Assembly: GCF_000379025.1 (NCBI RefSeq)
Contig: NZ_KB900621.1
Coordinates: 53,928-117,927, forward strand
Length of the DNA stretch: 64,000 nt
Reading direction: 5' to 3'
Source of the DNA: Orenia marismortui DSM 5156
GTDB lineage: Bacteria; Bacillota; Halanaerobiia; Halobacteroidales; Halobacteroidaceae
Shown: positions 45,385-53,712 of the stretch, one piece after another
How positions within the stretch are numbered: position 1 is the first letter of the stretch
Layout of the letters: every line of letters begins with the position of its first letter
Notes under the pieces: generated by a model
What the model was told of the DNA's origin: nothing
The model's database searches: none
What the model saw: the letters and a program-made list of their open reading frames with translations, nothing else
Made by a program: the position numbers and the translations under genes

Positions 45385-46608
45385 ATGAAAAAGAGATTAT
45401 TAGTATTAACACTTGTTATGGCACTTGCTATAGGAGTAATTACTCCAGCTGCAGTTGCTGCAAAAGAATTAAAAGTATGGGTAAGTACTGGACCTGAAAC
45501 AGAATGGATGAATAGGGTTGCTAAGATTTATGAAGAGAAGACAGGTATTAAAATTAAGGTTGAAAGTGTTGCTGAACTTGACCAAGCTCAAAGATTATCA
45601 CTAGATGGACCATCTGGAAAAGGTGCTGATATAGTAGGATGGCCTCATGATAAATTAGGTAGATCTGTAATTCAAGGATTATTAGAACCAATTGAAAGTT
45701 ATTTTCCAAAAGGTTATTTTAAAGAAAATTACTTAGAAAATGCTATTGATGCATTGACTTATGAAGGTAAAATCTATGGATTACCTTATGCATATCAAAG
45801 TGTGGCTTTAGTTTATAATAAAGATCTAATGCCAAAACCAGCTAAAAACTTTGAAGATTTTATAGCTCAAGCTAAAGAAATAACTGATCCAAGTAAGAAT
45901 CAATATGGCTTCTTATTCAGACCAGATGACTTTTACTTTACTGCTGGTTTCTTCTTAGGATATGGAGCTTATATCTTTGGAGAAAATCCTGATGGAACAG
46001 TTGATGTTACTGATGTTGGTTTAGGTAATGAAGGTGCTATTAAAGCAGCTAAATTCTTAAAAAGATTTAGAGATGAAGGCTTAGTACCAAAAGGTATTGA
46101 TGGTAATACTCTAAAAGGATTGTTCTCAGAAGGTAAGGTTGGAGCTATTATTACAGGAGACTGGGATCTAAAAGATTTTGAAGAAGCTGGAGTGAATTAT
46201 GGTGTTGCTCCATTGCCAAAATTACCAAATGGGAAATATCCAAAAACTTTCGTAACTGCAAAAGGTTTTTATATGAGTAAGTTTTCTAAAGATAAAGAAG
46301 CTGCAGCAGATTTTCTTAAATTCATAACTAATGCTAAAATGAGTATGGATCACTATAAAGAAGCTAATATTTTTGTTCCTCATAAAGAGGTTGCTTCTAG
46401 TGAAAGAATTATGAATGATAGAGATCTTCTACCATTTATTATTCAAGCTAGACGTGGAGTACCAATGCCAAATGTACCTGAAATGATGAGTGTTTGGTCT
46501 CCTGCTAACAATGCTATGGTTTTTGTTTTAGATGGAAAAGCAGAGGCAGAAATGATAATGCCAATGACTGTTGATATGATAGTAGAAGGTATTATGCAAA
46601 TGAGATAA
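45385..46608 (+). CDS. malE: Maltose/maltodextrin ABC transporter substrate-binding protein
   Basis: The protein captures malto-oligosaccharides outside the membrane and delivers them to MalFG. A signal peptide ends at AVAAKE near residue 26; there is no lipobox Cys, which is unusual for a Gram-positive binding protein and fits a diderm such as Halanaerobiales. MalE-type signatures are ELKVWVSTGPETEWMN, GLPYAYQSVALVYNKDLMP near 131 and AIITGDWDLKDFEEAGVNYG near 251. It has 407 residues. GGAGGGA precedes the ATG. Together with the CBM21 and GH13 genes it points to alpha-glucan use. No malK is in the window. Confidence 0.9.
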   Translation: MKKRLLVLTLVMALAIGVITPAAVAAKELKVWVSTGPETEWMNRVAKIYEEKTGIKIKVESVAELDQAQRLSLDGPSGKGADIVGWPHDKLGRSVIQGLLEPIESYFPKGYFKENYLENAIDALTYEGKIYGLPYAYQSVALVYNKDLMPKPAKNFEDFIAQAKEITDPSKNQYGFLFRPDDFYFTAGFFLGYGAYIFGENPDGTVDVTDVGLGNEGAIKAAKFLKRFRDEGLVPKGIDGNTLKGLFSEGKVGAIITGDWDLKDFEEAGVNYGVAPLPKLPNGKYPKTFVTAKGFYMSKFSKDKEAAADFLKFITNAKMSMDHYKEANIFVPHKEVASSERIMNDRDLLPFIIQARRGVPMPNVPEMMSVWSPANNAMVFVLDGKAEAEMIMPMTVDMIVEGIMQMR

Positions 46609-46633
46609 ATTAAATAATTGAATATCTTTTAAG

Positions 46634-46661
46634 CTAGCCTTACATGACCATGTAAGGCTAG
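46634..46661 (+). promoter_or_regulatory. Intercistronic hairpin between malE and malF
   Basis: CTAGCCTTACATG pairs with CATGTAAGGCTAG and has no T run. Such hairpins often protect the 3' end of binding-protein mRNA and allow higher malE than malF output. Confidence 0.65.
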
Positions 46662-46695
46662 TATTTATAAATAAAAAATTTAAGGAGGTTTTTCT

Positions 46696-48000
46696 GTGAA
46701 GGCACAAACTAGTATTAATACAGGGCCAAATAGTAATAAAGCTAGAAATAGTGCTATATTGTCTACCTTTATTATGGGAGCAGGTCAGATATATAATGGA
46801 CAATACATAAAAGGAGCTTTATTTCTTCTTTATTATCTTGCATTTTGGCTGCAATCACCAGCTTATTTTATGAAAAATATTAAAGGTTTAATTACTTTAG
46901 GAACAACACCTGGAAAAGACCACTCATTATTTATACTAATCTATGGTATTGTATCTGCAGTTTTATTATTAGTGGTTATAGGTATTCATATCTTTAATAT
47001 TATTGATGCTTATAGAAATGGTAAAATTTTAGATAATGGTGAAGAGGTTCCTAGTTTTAGAGAGTCTCTTAAGAATTTTTGGGAAATAGGATTTCCATAT
47101 GCTGCAATGAGTCCAGGGATGATTTTCTTATTTATTGCTACTATATTCCCATTAATCTTTACAGTATCATTAGCTTTTACTAATTATGATTTATATCATT
47201 CTCCTCCAGGAAACTTAGTTGATTGGGTTGGGATAGGTAACTTTAAAAGTATTTTAACATTAGCTAGTTGGAGAAGAACTTTTGTTGGTGTATTTACATG
47301 GACAGTTATTTGGGCTATTACCAATACTTTTCTAATTTTTGGTTTAGGACTATTTTTAGCTGTTGTATTAAATCACAAATCAATAAAAGGAAGAAATATA
47401 TTAAGAACAATTTTGATGGTTCCTTATGCAATTCCAGCATTTATTTCTACTTTGATTTGGAGAGGGCTATTAAATTACAACTTTGGTCAAGTTAATAAGA
47501 TATTAGCTTCTATGGGTCTTGGGAAAGTTCCCTGGCTACAAGATGCTATGTGGGCGAAGGTTGCAGTGATTTTGGTTAATTTATGGTTATCCTTCCCATT
47601 TGCTATGGCTTTATGTTCAGGAGTAATTCAAAGTATTTCTGATACTTTATATGAGGCTGCTGAGGTAGATGGTGCTACTCCATGGCAGAAGTTTACAAGA
47701 ATAACATTACCATTGGTATTAAGACAAATTGCTCCACTGATGATTATGCAATTTGCTTTCCATTTTAACAATATGGGAATTATATACCTGTTAAATGATG
47801 GTAATCCAGCTGTCTTTGGTAATCAAGGTGGTGCTGGAGGAACAGATATCTTGATTTCTTGGGTTTATAAGTTAACAATGGATAAATTAAAATATAATTA
47901 TGCTGCTGCTATTTCTATTATAATATTCTTCATAGTAGCTGGATTTAGTGTTTACCAATTTAGAAGAACAAATTCCTTTAAAGAAGAGGAGTTGATGTAA
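46696..48000 (+). CDS. malF: Maltose/maltodextrin ABC transporter permease MalF, with N-terminal extension
   Basis: An inner-membrane permease with the ABC EAA loop EAAEVDGATPWQKFTRITLP near 316, which contacts the ATPase. The core has six helices. An N-terminal extension of about 110 residues holds two or three more hydrophobic helices and begins with a TM2-like turn, GAGQIYNGQYIKGALFLL (about 31-48). GTG is the start, 8 nt after AAGGAGG. It is followed two nucleotides later by malG. The cognate ATPase must be encoded elsewhere. Confidence 0.9.
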   Translation: MKAQTSINTGPNSNKARNSAILSTFIMGAGQIYNGQYIKGALFLLYYLAFWLQSPAYFMKNIKGLITLGTTPGKDHSLFILIYGIVSAVLLLVVIGIHIFNIIDAYRNGKILDNGEEVPSFRESLKNFWEIGFPYAAMSPGMIFLFIATIFPLIFTVSLAFTNYDLYHSPPGNLVDWVGIGNFKSILTLASWRRTFVGVFTWTVIWAITNTFLIFGLGLFLAVVLNHKSIKGRNILRTILMVPYAIPAFISTLIWRGLLNYNFGQVNKILASMGLGKVPWLQDAMWAKVAVILVNLWLSFPFAMALCSGVIQSISDTLYEAAEVDGATPWQKFTRITLPLVLRQIAPLMIMQFAFHFNNMGIIYLLNDGNPAVFGNQGGAGGTDILISWVYKLTMDKLKYNYAAAISIIIFFIVAGFSVYQFRRTNSFKEEELM

Positions 48001-48002
48001 TA

Positions 48003-48854
48003 ATGTTGTCAGTGAGCAAGAAAACTCAGCAGAAAATGGGGTTATTTTTCTGTTATGCGGTTATATTTGTAGCTATCATAGCGGTTATTTATCCAACAGT
48101 GTGGATAATTGGATCAGCTCTTAACCCAGCTAATAGTTTATACAGTTCTAGAATTATTCCTGAAAATGCAAGTTTAAAGAACTTTAAAGAATTATTGACT
48201 AGTGAACAATATAAATTTAAATATTGGTATTGGAATAGTATTAAGATTGGTGCACTTAATTCATTCTTTTCAGTAATTTTAACAGCACTTACAGCTTATA
48301 TTTTCTCTAAGACTAGATTTTGGGGAAGAAAGTATGGATTAATGACCTTCCTAATCATACAGATGTTTCCTGGGATGATGTCAATGGTAGCAATTTATGT
48401 ATTGTTGAATATGTTTGGTCTATTAGACACACATACAGGGATACTAATTGTATATCTTGGGGGAGCTGTACCATTTTCTACATGGATGATTAAAGGATAT
48501 TTTGATACAATTCCTTCAAGCCTTGTAGAAGCTGCTACAATTGATGGTGCTAGCCGTTTTAGAATCTTTTGGCAGATAATGTTGCCGTTAGCTAAGCCTA
48601 TGTTAGCTGTAGTAGCAATGCTTAACTTTATCAATCCTTTTAATGACTTCTTATTAGCTCAACTTATTTTGAGAAGTCCAGAAAAACAGACTTTGGCAGT
48701 AGGATTATACCAAATGATTAGTGCTCAGTTTTCTAATGACTGGACATTATTCTCTGCTGGTGCTGTATTAGCTGCTGTACCAATTATGATCTTTGTTCTT
48801 TCCATGCAGAAGTATTTTGTTGGTGGACTTTCTGCTGGAGCTACAAAAGGGTAG
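48003..48854 (+). CDS. malG: Maltose/maltodextrin ABC transporter permease MalG
   Basis: This is the partner permease of MalF, 283 residues with six predicted helices. The EAA loop is VEAATIDGASRFRIFWQIML (about 177-196), followed by PLAKPMLAV. The C-terminus KYFVGGLSAGATKG is the conserved MalG tail that reaches into the MalK dimer. It follows malF with a 2-nt gap (TAA TA ATG), so translation is coupled. A terminator closes the operon. Confidence 0.93.
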   Translation: MLSVSKKTQQKMGLFFCYAVIFVAIIAVIYPTVWIIGSALNPANSLYSSRIIPENASLKNFKELLTSEQYKFKYWYWNSIKIGALNSFFSVILTALTAYIFSKTRFWGRKYGLMTFLIIQMFPGMMSMVAIYVLLNMFGLLDTHTGILIVYLGGAVPFSTWMIKGYFDTIPSSLVEAATIDGASRFRIFWQIMLPLAKPMLAVVAMLNFINPFNDFLLAQLILRSPEKQTLAVGLYQMISAQFSNDWTLFSAGAVLAAVPIMIFVLSMQKYFVGGLSAGATKG

Positions 48855-48865
48855 AAACAAAAATA

Positions 48866-48900
48866 AAAACATCTGGCATATGCCAGATGTTTTTATTTTT
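48866..48900 (+). terminator. Terminator of malE-F-G
   Basis: AAAAACATCTGGCATATG with its complement and TTTTTATTTTT. Confidence 0.92.
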
Positions 48901-49057
48901 ATACTTTTGAGAAGAAATATTTATATTAATTTATATTGATATTAAGAATTTCTTTAATCTAATTTATTAATATTGTTATAACATTACTAATAAATACTTA
49001 GTTAACTAGAATAATTATACTAAAGGTAGGAAATAATAAATATTTTATAAAAAGTTA

Positions 49058-49086
49058 TTGACATTCTATTTGTTTTATTATATTAT
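49058..49086 (+). promoter_or_regulatory. Promoter of the tRNA cluster
   Basis: TTGACA (49058-49063), a 17-nt spacer and TATTAT (49081-49086) end 16 nt before the first tRNA. Confidence 0.8.
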
Positions 49087-49102
49087 TTATAAATGTGAGT
49101 GA

Positions 49103-49178
49103 GGGCCATTAGCTCAGTTGGTAGAGCATCTGACTTTTAATCAGGGTGTCGGAGGTTCAAATCCTCCATGGCTCACCA
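49103..49178 (+). tRNA. tRNA-Lys (UUU)
   Basis: A 76-nt cloverleaf. The acceptor is GGGCCAT/ATGGCTC, the anticodon stem-loop is CTGAC-TTTTAAT-CAG with anticodon TTT, the T arm has GGTTCAAATCC, and CCA is encoded. Confidence 0.96.
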
Positions 49179-49185
49179 TTTTAAA

Positions 49186-49259
49186 TCAATTAACAATGTA
49201 TAATTAATAATTGATAATTAAAGGTCTTCTAATTATAGATTTTAAATTATTAATTATAA
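49186..49259. repeat. Heptad palindrome, AATTGAY family, between tRNA-Lys and tRNA-Glu
   Basis: The left arm reads AATTAAC, AATGTAT, AATTAAT, AATTGAT, AATTAAA. The right arm in reverse complement reads AATTTAT, AATTAAT, AATTTAA, AATCTAT, AATTAGA, around an AGGTCTTC-type centre. Confidence 0.75.
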
Positions 49260-49270
49260 ATTAATCCTAT

Positions 49271-49346
49271 GCCCCCATCGTCTAGTGGCCTAGGATAACG
49301 GGTTTTCATCCCGTCGACAGGGGTTCGAATCCCCTTGGGGGTACCA
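49271..49346 (+). tRNA. tRNA-Glu (UUC)
   Basis: A 76-nt cloverleaf with acceptor GCCCCCA/TGGGGGT, anticodon stem CGGG/CCCG around TTTTCAT (anticodon TTC), T loop GTTCGAATCC and encoded CCA. Confidence 0.96.
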
Positions 49347-49458
49347 AAATACTTTAAGATTTCACGAAGGGTTTTTGTTTTGAAAAACCTGAAGGGGTAC
49401 CAAAATAATTTATAATTACACGTAGTGCTTTAGATTTGTAAAACACGGAGGGGTACCA
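49337..49458. repeat. Two 56-bp tandem units carrying the tRNA-Glu 3' end
   Basis: GGGGTACCA recurs at the tRNA end, then exactly 56 and 112 bp later. The first two are followed by AAAATA and diverged but alignable sequence (TTTCACGAAGG versus TTACACGTAGT). The 3' terminus of tRNA-Glu has thus been copied twice downstream, as would happen by slippage or repeated recombination at the tRNA end. Confidence 0.7.
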
Positions 49459-49463
49459 TTAAT

Positions 49464-49557
49464 TAGCTACTAGCTACTAGCTTCTAGCTATTAGTCACTA
49501 GCTTAAAACCTTTTTAAGGTCTAAGCCAGTAGCCAAAAGCTGGCAGCCAACAGCTAA
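49464..49557. repeat. Heptad palindrome, TAGCTAY family
   Basis: The left arm reads TAGCTAC, TAGCTAC, TAGCTTC, TAGCTAT, TAGTCAC, TAGCTTA. The centre is AAACCTTTTTAAGGTC. The right arm in reverse complement reads TAGCTGT, TGGCTGC, CAGCTTT, TGGCTAC, TGGCTTA. It fills the gap before tRNA-Val. Confidence 0.85.
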
Positions 49558-49562
49558 AACAA

Positions 49563-49638
49563 GGGCGAATAGCTCAGTTGGGAGAGCACCTGCCTTACAA
49601 GCAGGGGGTCACAGGTTCAAGTCCTGTTTCGCCCACCA
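49563..49638 (+). tRNA. tRNA-Val (UAC)
   Basis: A 76-nt cloverleaf with acceptor GGGCGAA/TTCGCCC, anticodon stem CTGC around CTTACAA (anticodon TAC), GTTCAAGTCC T loop and encoded CCA. Confidence 0.96.
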
Positions 49639-49707
49639 AAAATTTCTGATTTTAATACGCAATGAAATTTTTAGTATTAGGCCATCGAGGCCGTCACACC
49701 ATTTATT

Positions 49708-49777
49708 TAGCCATTAGCTTTTAGCAAAATCTTAAAAGATTTAGCCAGAGGTCAACAGCTAGAAGCCAAAAGCTAAC
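49708..49777. repeat. Heptad palindrome, TAGCTAY family, second copy
   Basis: The left arm is TAGCCAT, TAGCTTT, TAGCAAA around an ATCTTAAAAGAT centre. The right arm in reverse complement is TAGCTTT, TGGCTTC, TAGCTGT, TGACCTC, TGGCTAA. It lies between tRNA-Val and tRNA-Asp. Confidence 0.75.
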
Positions 49778-49782
49778 AATAC

Positions 49783-49860
49783 GGGGATGTGGTGGAGTTG
49801 GTTTACCACGCCGGCCTGTCACGCCGGAGGTCGCGAGTTCGAGTCTCGTCATCCTCGCCA
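49783..49860 (+). tRNA. tRNA-Asp (GUC)
   Basis: A 78-nt cloverleaf with acceptor GGGGATG/CATCCTC, anticodon stem CCGGC/GCCGG around CTGTCAC (anticodon GTC), T loop GTTCGAGTC and encoded CCA. Confidence 0.95.
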
Positions 49861-49891
49861 TTTTATTTTTTGAGAACTAATTTATAAATTT

Positions 49892-49967
49892 GGCGAAATA
49901 GCTCAGTCGGTAGAGCAGAGGATTGAAAATCCTCGTGTCCCCGGTTCAAGTCCGGGTTTTGCCACCA
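49892..49967 (+). tRNA. tRNA-Phe (GAA)
   Basis: A 76-nt cloverleaf with acceptor GGCGAAA/TTTTGCC, anticodon stem GAGGA/TCCTC around TTGAAAA (anticodon GAA), T loop GTTCAAGTCC and encoded CCA. Confidence 0.96.
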
Positions 49968-50026
49968 TTTTAAATTAAACTATACTATAAAATGATACTT
50001 ATATAATACATATAAATTTAACGATT

Positions 50027-50057
50027 AAGTTGCTCAAGAAAAGAGTAACTTTTTTTG
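50027..50057 (+). terminator. Terminator of the tRNA cluster
   Basis: AAGTTGCTC pairs with GAGTAACTT and is followed by TTTTTT. Confidence 0.75.
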
Positions 50058-50167
50058 ATTTTAATATATAAATTTAGTATTTTTTAGTCTTTTTGATAGA
50101 TTATTTTTTTATTAATCAAGAACATGGATAATCTAATAATGTAAATTACTAAGGGGATGATATTAAG

Positions 50168-50770
50168 ATGCATGGGTATTATGGATGTGTCAATACAGGT
50201 TGGCTAGAACTAGTTACAGGAGTTATGTTTTCTGGAAAGAGTAGCGAGTTAATTAGAAGAATAGAAAGAGCTGTTATTGCTAAACAAGAGGTATTAGTCT
50301 TTAAACCAAGCATAGATAATAGGTATAGTGATACCGAAATAGCAACACATAATGGGATTACTATAAAAGCTCAGATTGTTGATAATATTAGTCAGATTAG
50401 AAGAATAATAAAAGAGGAGAGTCAGCAAAAGGAGATAGATGTAGTAGCTATTGATGAAGGACAATTCTTTTCAAATGATATTATTTCATTAGCAGATGAA
50501 TTGGCTGAAGATGGTTATCGGGTTATTATAGCTGGACTAGATACTGATTTTGCTGGAAGGGGTTTTGGGCCTATTCCAGAATTAATGGCAAGAGCAGAAT
50601 ATGTTAGCAAATTACATGCAGTTTGTGTTAAATGCTCTAATCCAGCTACTAGAAATCAAAGGTTAATTGACGGAAAACCGGCAAGTATTAATGATCCAAT
50701 TGTAGTAGTAGGTGCTGATGAGAAGTATGAGCCTCGTTGTCGTGCTTGCCACCAATTAAAGAAAGGTTAG
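50168..50770 (+). CDS. tdk: Thymidine kinase
   Basis: Salvage enzyme that phosphorylates thymidine with ATP. The P-loop is GVMFSGKSSELIRR near 18. The catalytic Glu and magnesium site are in VVAIDEGQFF near 91. AGLDTDFAGRGFGPIPELM near 121 is the nucleoside-binding lasso. The C-terminal zinc cysteines (CVKC near 151, CRAC near 191) are complete. It has 200 residues. AAGGGGATG lies 9 nt before the ATG. The gene ends tail to tail with the peptidase gene, overlapping it by 4 bp. Confidence 0.95.
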   Translation: MHGYYGCVNTGWLELVTGVMFSGKSSELIRRIERAVIAKQEVLVFKPSIDNRYSDTEIATHNGITIKAQIVDNISQIRRIIKEESQQKEIDVVAIDEGQFFSNDIISLADELAEDGYRVIIAGLDTDFAGRGFGPIPELMARAEYVSKLHAVCVKCSNPATRNQRLIDGKPASINDPIVVVGADEKYEPRCRACHQLKKG

Positions 50771-51684
50771 CCTAGATTAACTGCTTGAATGGCTTTTACA
50801 ATTGCTCTTCCCATCACATCACTAGCGGCAGTAGCCAGTAAGTTAATATCGATATTTTTATGCCCAGTGCTCATAGCAAAGATAGTATCTCCATCTAACA
50901 TAGTATGGACAGGATTAATATGCTTTGCATAACCATTATGAGCTACTTGGGCTATTTTTGTAGCTTCTGCTTTACTTAGTTTGGCATTAGTTGCAATAAC
51001 TCCAATAGTTGTATTCTTTCCAAAGCCTTTAATTTTTTTCTTTTTCATTGCTTGATAAGTGTTAATGAATCTACCCTCATCATCTTGGCAACCAGCAATT
51101 ATATCTCCTTTATGATTATAAATATCACCAAAAGCATTTAGTCCAACAATAGCTCCGATATAGATATCATTATTCAATTTGAGGCTGGAACTTCCTAATC
51201 CGCTAGGAGTAGCATGTTTTTGTCCTAATAGCTTTCCTACAGTACATCCCATTCCAACGCCTACTTTTCCAAGACGTTTTTCATTAGAGGAGGCAGCTTT
51301 TACAGCATGATACCCCATCTTGAAATTTGGTCTAATTGTAGGATCACCTACCCCTAAATCAAAGAGAACAGCAGTTGGAATTATGGGTACCTTTGTAACT
51401 CCGACATCAAATCCAATATTAGCTTCTTCTAAAGCAGACATTGCCCCATCAGCAGCTGCTAAACCAAAAGCACTACCACCTGATAATAAGATGGCATTTA
51501 CTTTTTCAATCATATTAATCGGGTTTAATAAATCTGTTTCTCTAGTTCCTGGAGCAGAACCTCTTACATCTACTCCAGCTACTGCTCCTTCTTCTGCTAA
51601 TATTATTGTACATCCAGTCATTCCATCCTTGTTATGTGCATGGCCAACTTTAATTCCTGGAATATCAGTAATATAATCTTTCAT
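50767..51684 (-). CDS. P1-family (DmpA/S58-like) peptidase
   Basis: An N-terminal-nucleophile-type hydrolase of the DmpA/endo-type 6-aminohexanoate oligomer hydrolase family. The protein begins ITDIPGIKVGHAHNKDGMTG, with the family's VDVRGSAPGTRETDLL near 39 and LLSGGSAFGLAAADG near 66. VGVGMGCTVGKLLG lies near 141. DmpA-type proteins self-cleave before a Ser; the equivalent here is not certain. The substrate is unknown; D-aminopeptidase activity is possible. AGGAGG precedes the ATG. It is followed after 79 nt, in the upstream direction, by lgt on the same strand. Confidence 0.88.
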   Translation of the reverse strand: MKDYITDIPGIKVGHAHNKDGMTGCTIILAEEGAVAGVDVRGSAPGTRETDLLNPINMIEKVNAILLSGGSAFGLAAADGAMSALEEANIGFDVGVTKVPIIPTAVLFDLGVGDPTIRPNFKMGYHAVKAASSNEKRLGKVGVGMGCTVGKLLGQKHATPSGLGSSSLKLNNDIYIGAIVGLNAFGDIYNHKGDIIAGCQDDEGRFINTYQAMKKKKIKGFGKNTTIGVIATNAKLSKAEATKIAQVAHNGYAKHINPVHTMLDGDTIFAMSTGHKNIDINLLATAASDVMGRAIVKAIQAVNLG

Positions 51685-51763
51685 GCTAACCTCCTTATAT
51701 ATGTATATGAGTAGAAGCGTATAAGAAAAATATAATATTATCTAAATGATGAATTTACTTTCT

Positions 51764-52546
51764 TTATTTTAACTTACGTTTATAATAACTTACACCAATA
51801 GAAGTTATTATAATAAGAATACTAATAACTTGTGCTATGCGAAGTGGTCCTAACATTAAGCTATCTGTTCTCATGCCTTCGATAAAAAATCTTCCTAGGG
51901 AGTATAGGCTTATATAAGTTAAAAATACTTCTCCTTTTTTTAGAAAGCTCTGTTTCTTCCAATAGAAGAACAAAAATAAGAATATAGTTAAGTTCCAAAT
52001 AGATTCATACAAGAAAGTAGGATGATAATAAATACCGTTTATATTCATCTGTTCTATGATCCAAGTAGGTAAGTGTAAACCTTCCAAAAATGATTTACTT
52101 ACTGGGCCACCATGAGCTTCTTGATTCATAAAGTTTCCCCAGCGTCCAATAGCCTGTCCTAAGATAAGACTAGGAGCTGTGACATCTGCTAATGTCCAGA
52201 AATTAACTTTATTTTTCTTGGTAAAAATTATAGCAGCTATAATTGATCCAATTAAAGCTCCGTGTATTGCTATACCTCCATGCCAAATAGCAATTATCTT
52301 ATCAGGGTTATATCTATAATAATCCCATTCAAAAATGACATAATAAATACGTGCACATACAATAGCAAAGGGTATAGCTAAAATTACTAAATCAAGAACA
52401 AGGTCAGGGTTCATTTTTCTTCTTTCGGCTTCTTTGCTTGCCAAAATAAGTCCAAATAATACTGCTGAAGCCATAATAATTCCATACCAATAAACTTTTA
52501 ATGGACCTAAGCTAAATGCAATAGGATCTAAAAAGCTTGAATTCAT
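51764..52546 (-). CDS. lgt: Prolipoprotein diacylglyceryl transferase
   Basis: An integral membrane enzyme that attaches diacylglycerol to the lipobox Cys of prolipoproteins, such as the one at 9254. The family signature is [17 protein letters not shown] near residue 135, preceded by [13 protein letters not shown] near 88. [13 protein letters not shown] near 177 and [16 protein letters not shown] near 220 are also diagnostic. Seven hydrophobic helices are apparent in 260 residues. AGGAGG lies 7 nt before the ATG. Confidence 0.96.
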   Translation of the reverse strand: MNSSFLDPIAFSLGPLKVYWYGIIMASAVLFGLILASKEAERRKMNPDLVLDLVILAIPFAIVCARIYYVIFEWDYYRYNPDKIIAIWHGGIAIHGALIGSIIAAIIFTKKNKVNFWTLADVTAPSLILGQAIGRWGNFMNQEAHGGPVSKSFLEGLHLPTWIIEQMNINGIYYHPTFLYESIWNLTIFLFLFFYWKKQSFLKKGEVFLTYISLYSLGRFFIEGMRTDSLMLGPLRIAQVISILIIITSIGVSYYKRKLK

Positions 52547-52726
52547 GATTATTTTCCTCCTTTGATTTGACCATGATTAACTTTAAGATTATAATAAAAT
52601 TAAATGATAGTCAAGTTGCAATATACACTAATTTCCATTTTGGAACTGATTTATATTATTACATAAGAATCATTTATATTAATATGATTTATAAAAAGAA
52701 TAATTAGAGGAAGGAAGGGATTGATT

Positions 52727-53350
52727 ATGAAAAATATAACGACTCCAACCACTACTATAGAAAGGTTGCCACTGTATTATAGATATTTAGAAAAGGTCAA
52801 TAGTGAGGGGATAGAAGTTATATCTTCTAAACAGTTGGGCGATGGTTTGGGAATACCATCAACTCAAGTTAGAAAAGATTTATCTTATTATGGTGAGTTT
52901 GGCAGAAGAGGGGTAGGCTATGAGGTAGATGTGCTAATGAAAAATTTAAAAAAAATACTGGGGCTAAATAATAATTGGGAGATTGTTCTTGTAGGAGCAG
53001 GTAATTTGGGTCAGGCTCTAGTTAATTATGGAGGCTTTAAAAAGTTAGGATTAAATATAAATTATGTTTTAGATATTGCACCAGATGAAATTGAAGGTAA
53101 TTTAGATGAGATTGAGATATATCCAATGGAGAAATTAAACGAAGTGATAAAAGATAACAATATAAAAATAGCTATTATTGCTGTGCCAGCAGAGGGAGCA
53201 CAAGAAGTTGCTAATAAATTGATTGAGTCTGGTGTTGAAGCAATTTGGAATTTTGCACCTACTCATTTAAAGCTTCCTGAAGATATAAAGGTTAGAGATG
53301 AAGATTTATCAATTGGGCTGATTAGTTTATCTTATTATTTGTCAAATTAG
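52727..53350 (+). CDS. rex: Redox-sensing repressor Rex
   Basis: Rex senses the NADH/NAD ratio and represses fermentation and hydrogenase genes. The N-terminal winged helix includes RLPLYYRYLEKVNSEGIEVI, then GIPSTQVRKDLSYYGEFGRRG. The Rossmann NADH site is VLVGAGNLGQALVNY near 88. The C-terminal domain-swap helix ends SIGLISLSYYL. ATG at 52727 is chosen because it is 7 nt after GGAAGGGA; a TTG two codons earlier is possible. No clear Rex operator was found before pflB. Confidence 0.95.
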   Translation: MKNITTPTTTIERLPLYYRYLEKVNSEGIEVISSKQLGDGLGIPSTQVRKDLSYYGEFGRRGVGYEVDVLMKNLKKILGLNNNWEIVLVGAGNLGQALVNYGGFKKLGLNINYVLDIAPDEIEGNLDEIEIYPMEKLNEVIKDNNIKIAIIAVPAEGAQEVANKLIESGVEAIWNFAPTHLKLPEDIKVRDEDLSIGLISLSYYLSN

Positions 53351-53393
53351 ATATATAGTCATCAAAGGTTAGAATGAAATCTAAATCTATATT

Positions 53394-53480
53394 TATAGAA
53401 AGAGATTAAGAGATTTTAGTAACCAGTAAGTAATTTAACTTGTTAGCTGTTACTTGTCACTTGTTGCTGTCTTTTTATAG
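53394..53480. repeat. Heptad palindrome element, AGTAACN family
   Basis: Outer sequences TATAGAAAGAGA and TCTTTTTATA flank AGTAACC, AGTAAGT on the left and, in reverse complement on the right, AGCAACA, AGTGACA, AGTAACA. The remaining part of the rex-MCP gap holds a terminator and AT-rich DNA. Confidence 0.7.
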
Positions 53481-53564
53481 TCATTAAATTTCTTTTTAGT
53501 TTTGGATAATTATATAGTTTTATTTTTAAAATTTTGATAAAAAAGAAAAAATTATAGTAATATC

Positions 53565-53604
53565 AAAAACTAGAGATATGAATTCATATCTCTAGTTTTT
53601 TTAA
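53565..53604. terminator. Terminator downstream of rex
   Basis: A perfect 36-nt palindrome centred on GAATTC, with AAAAACTAGAGA and TCTCTAGTTTTTTT ends. Confidence 0.85.
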
Positions 53605-53712
53605 AATTATTTGGAAATTAAGAAGGTATATACAAGTAAATATAGAAATTTAATAACATGTTATTGAATTATTAAAAATCTACTATTATAAAAAATTATT
53701 CTAAAGAATGGG

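Noticed and set aside
49639-49707. Degenerate tRNA between tRNA-Val and tRNA-Asp (GGCCATCGAGGCCGTCACACCA)
   Set aside because: Only a CACCA-like end is visible; no D, anticodon or T arms can be drawn.
49103-49967. tRNA cluster as the border of a genomic island
   Set aside because: No integrase, phage genes or composition shift follow the tRNAs; tdk, lgt and rex are core genes.
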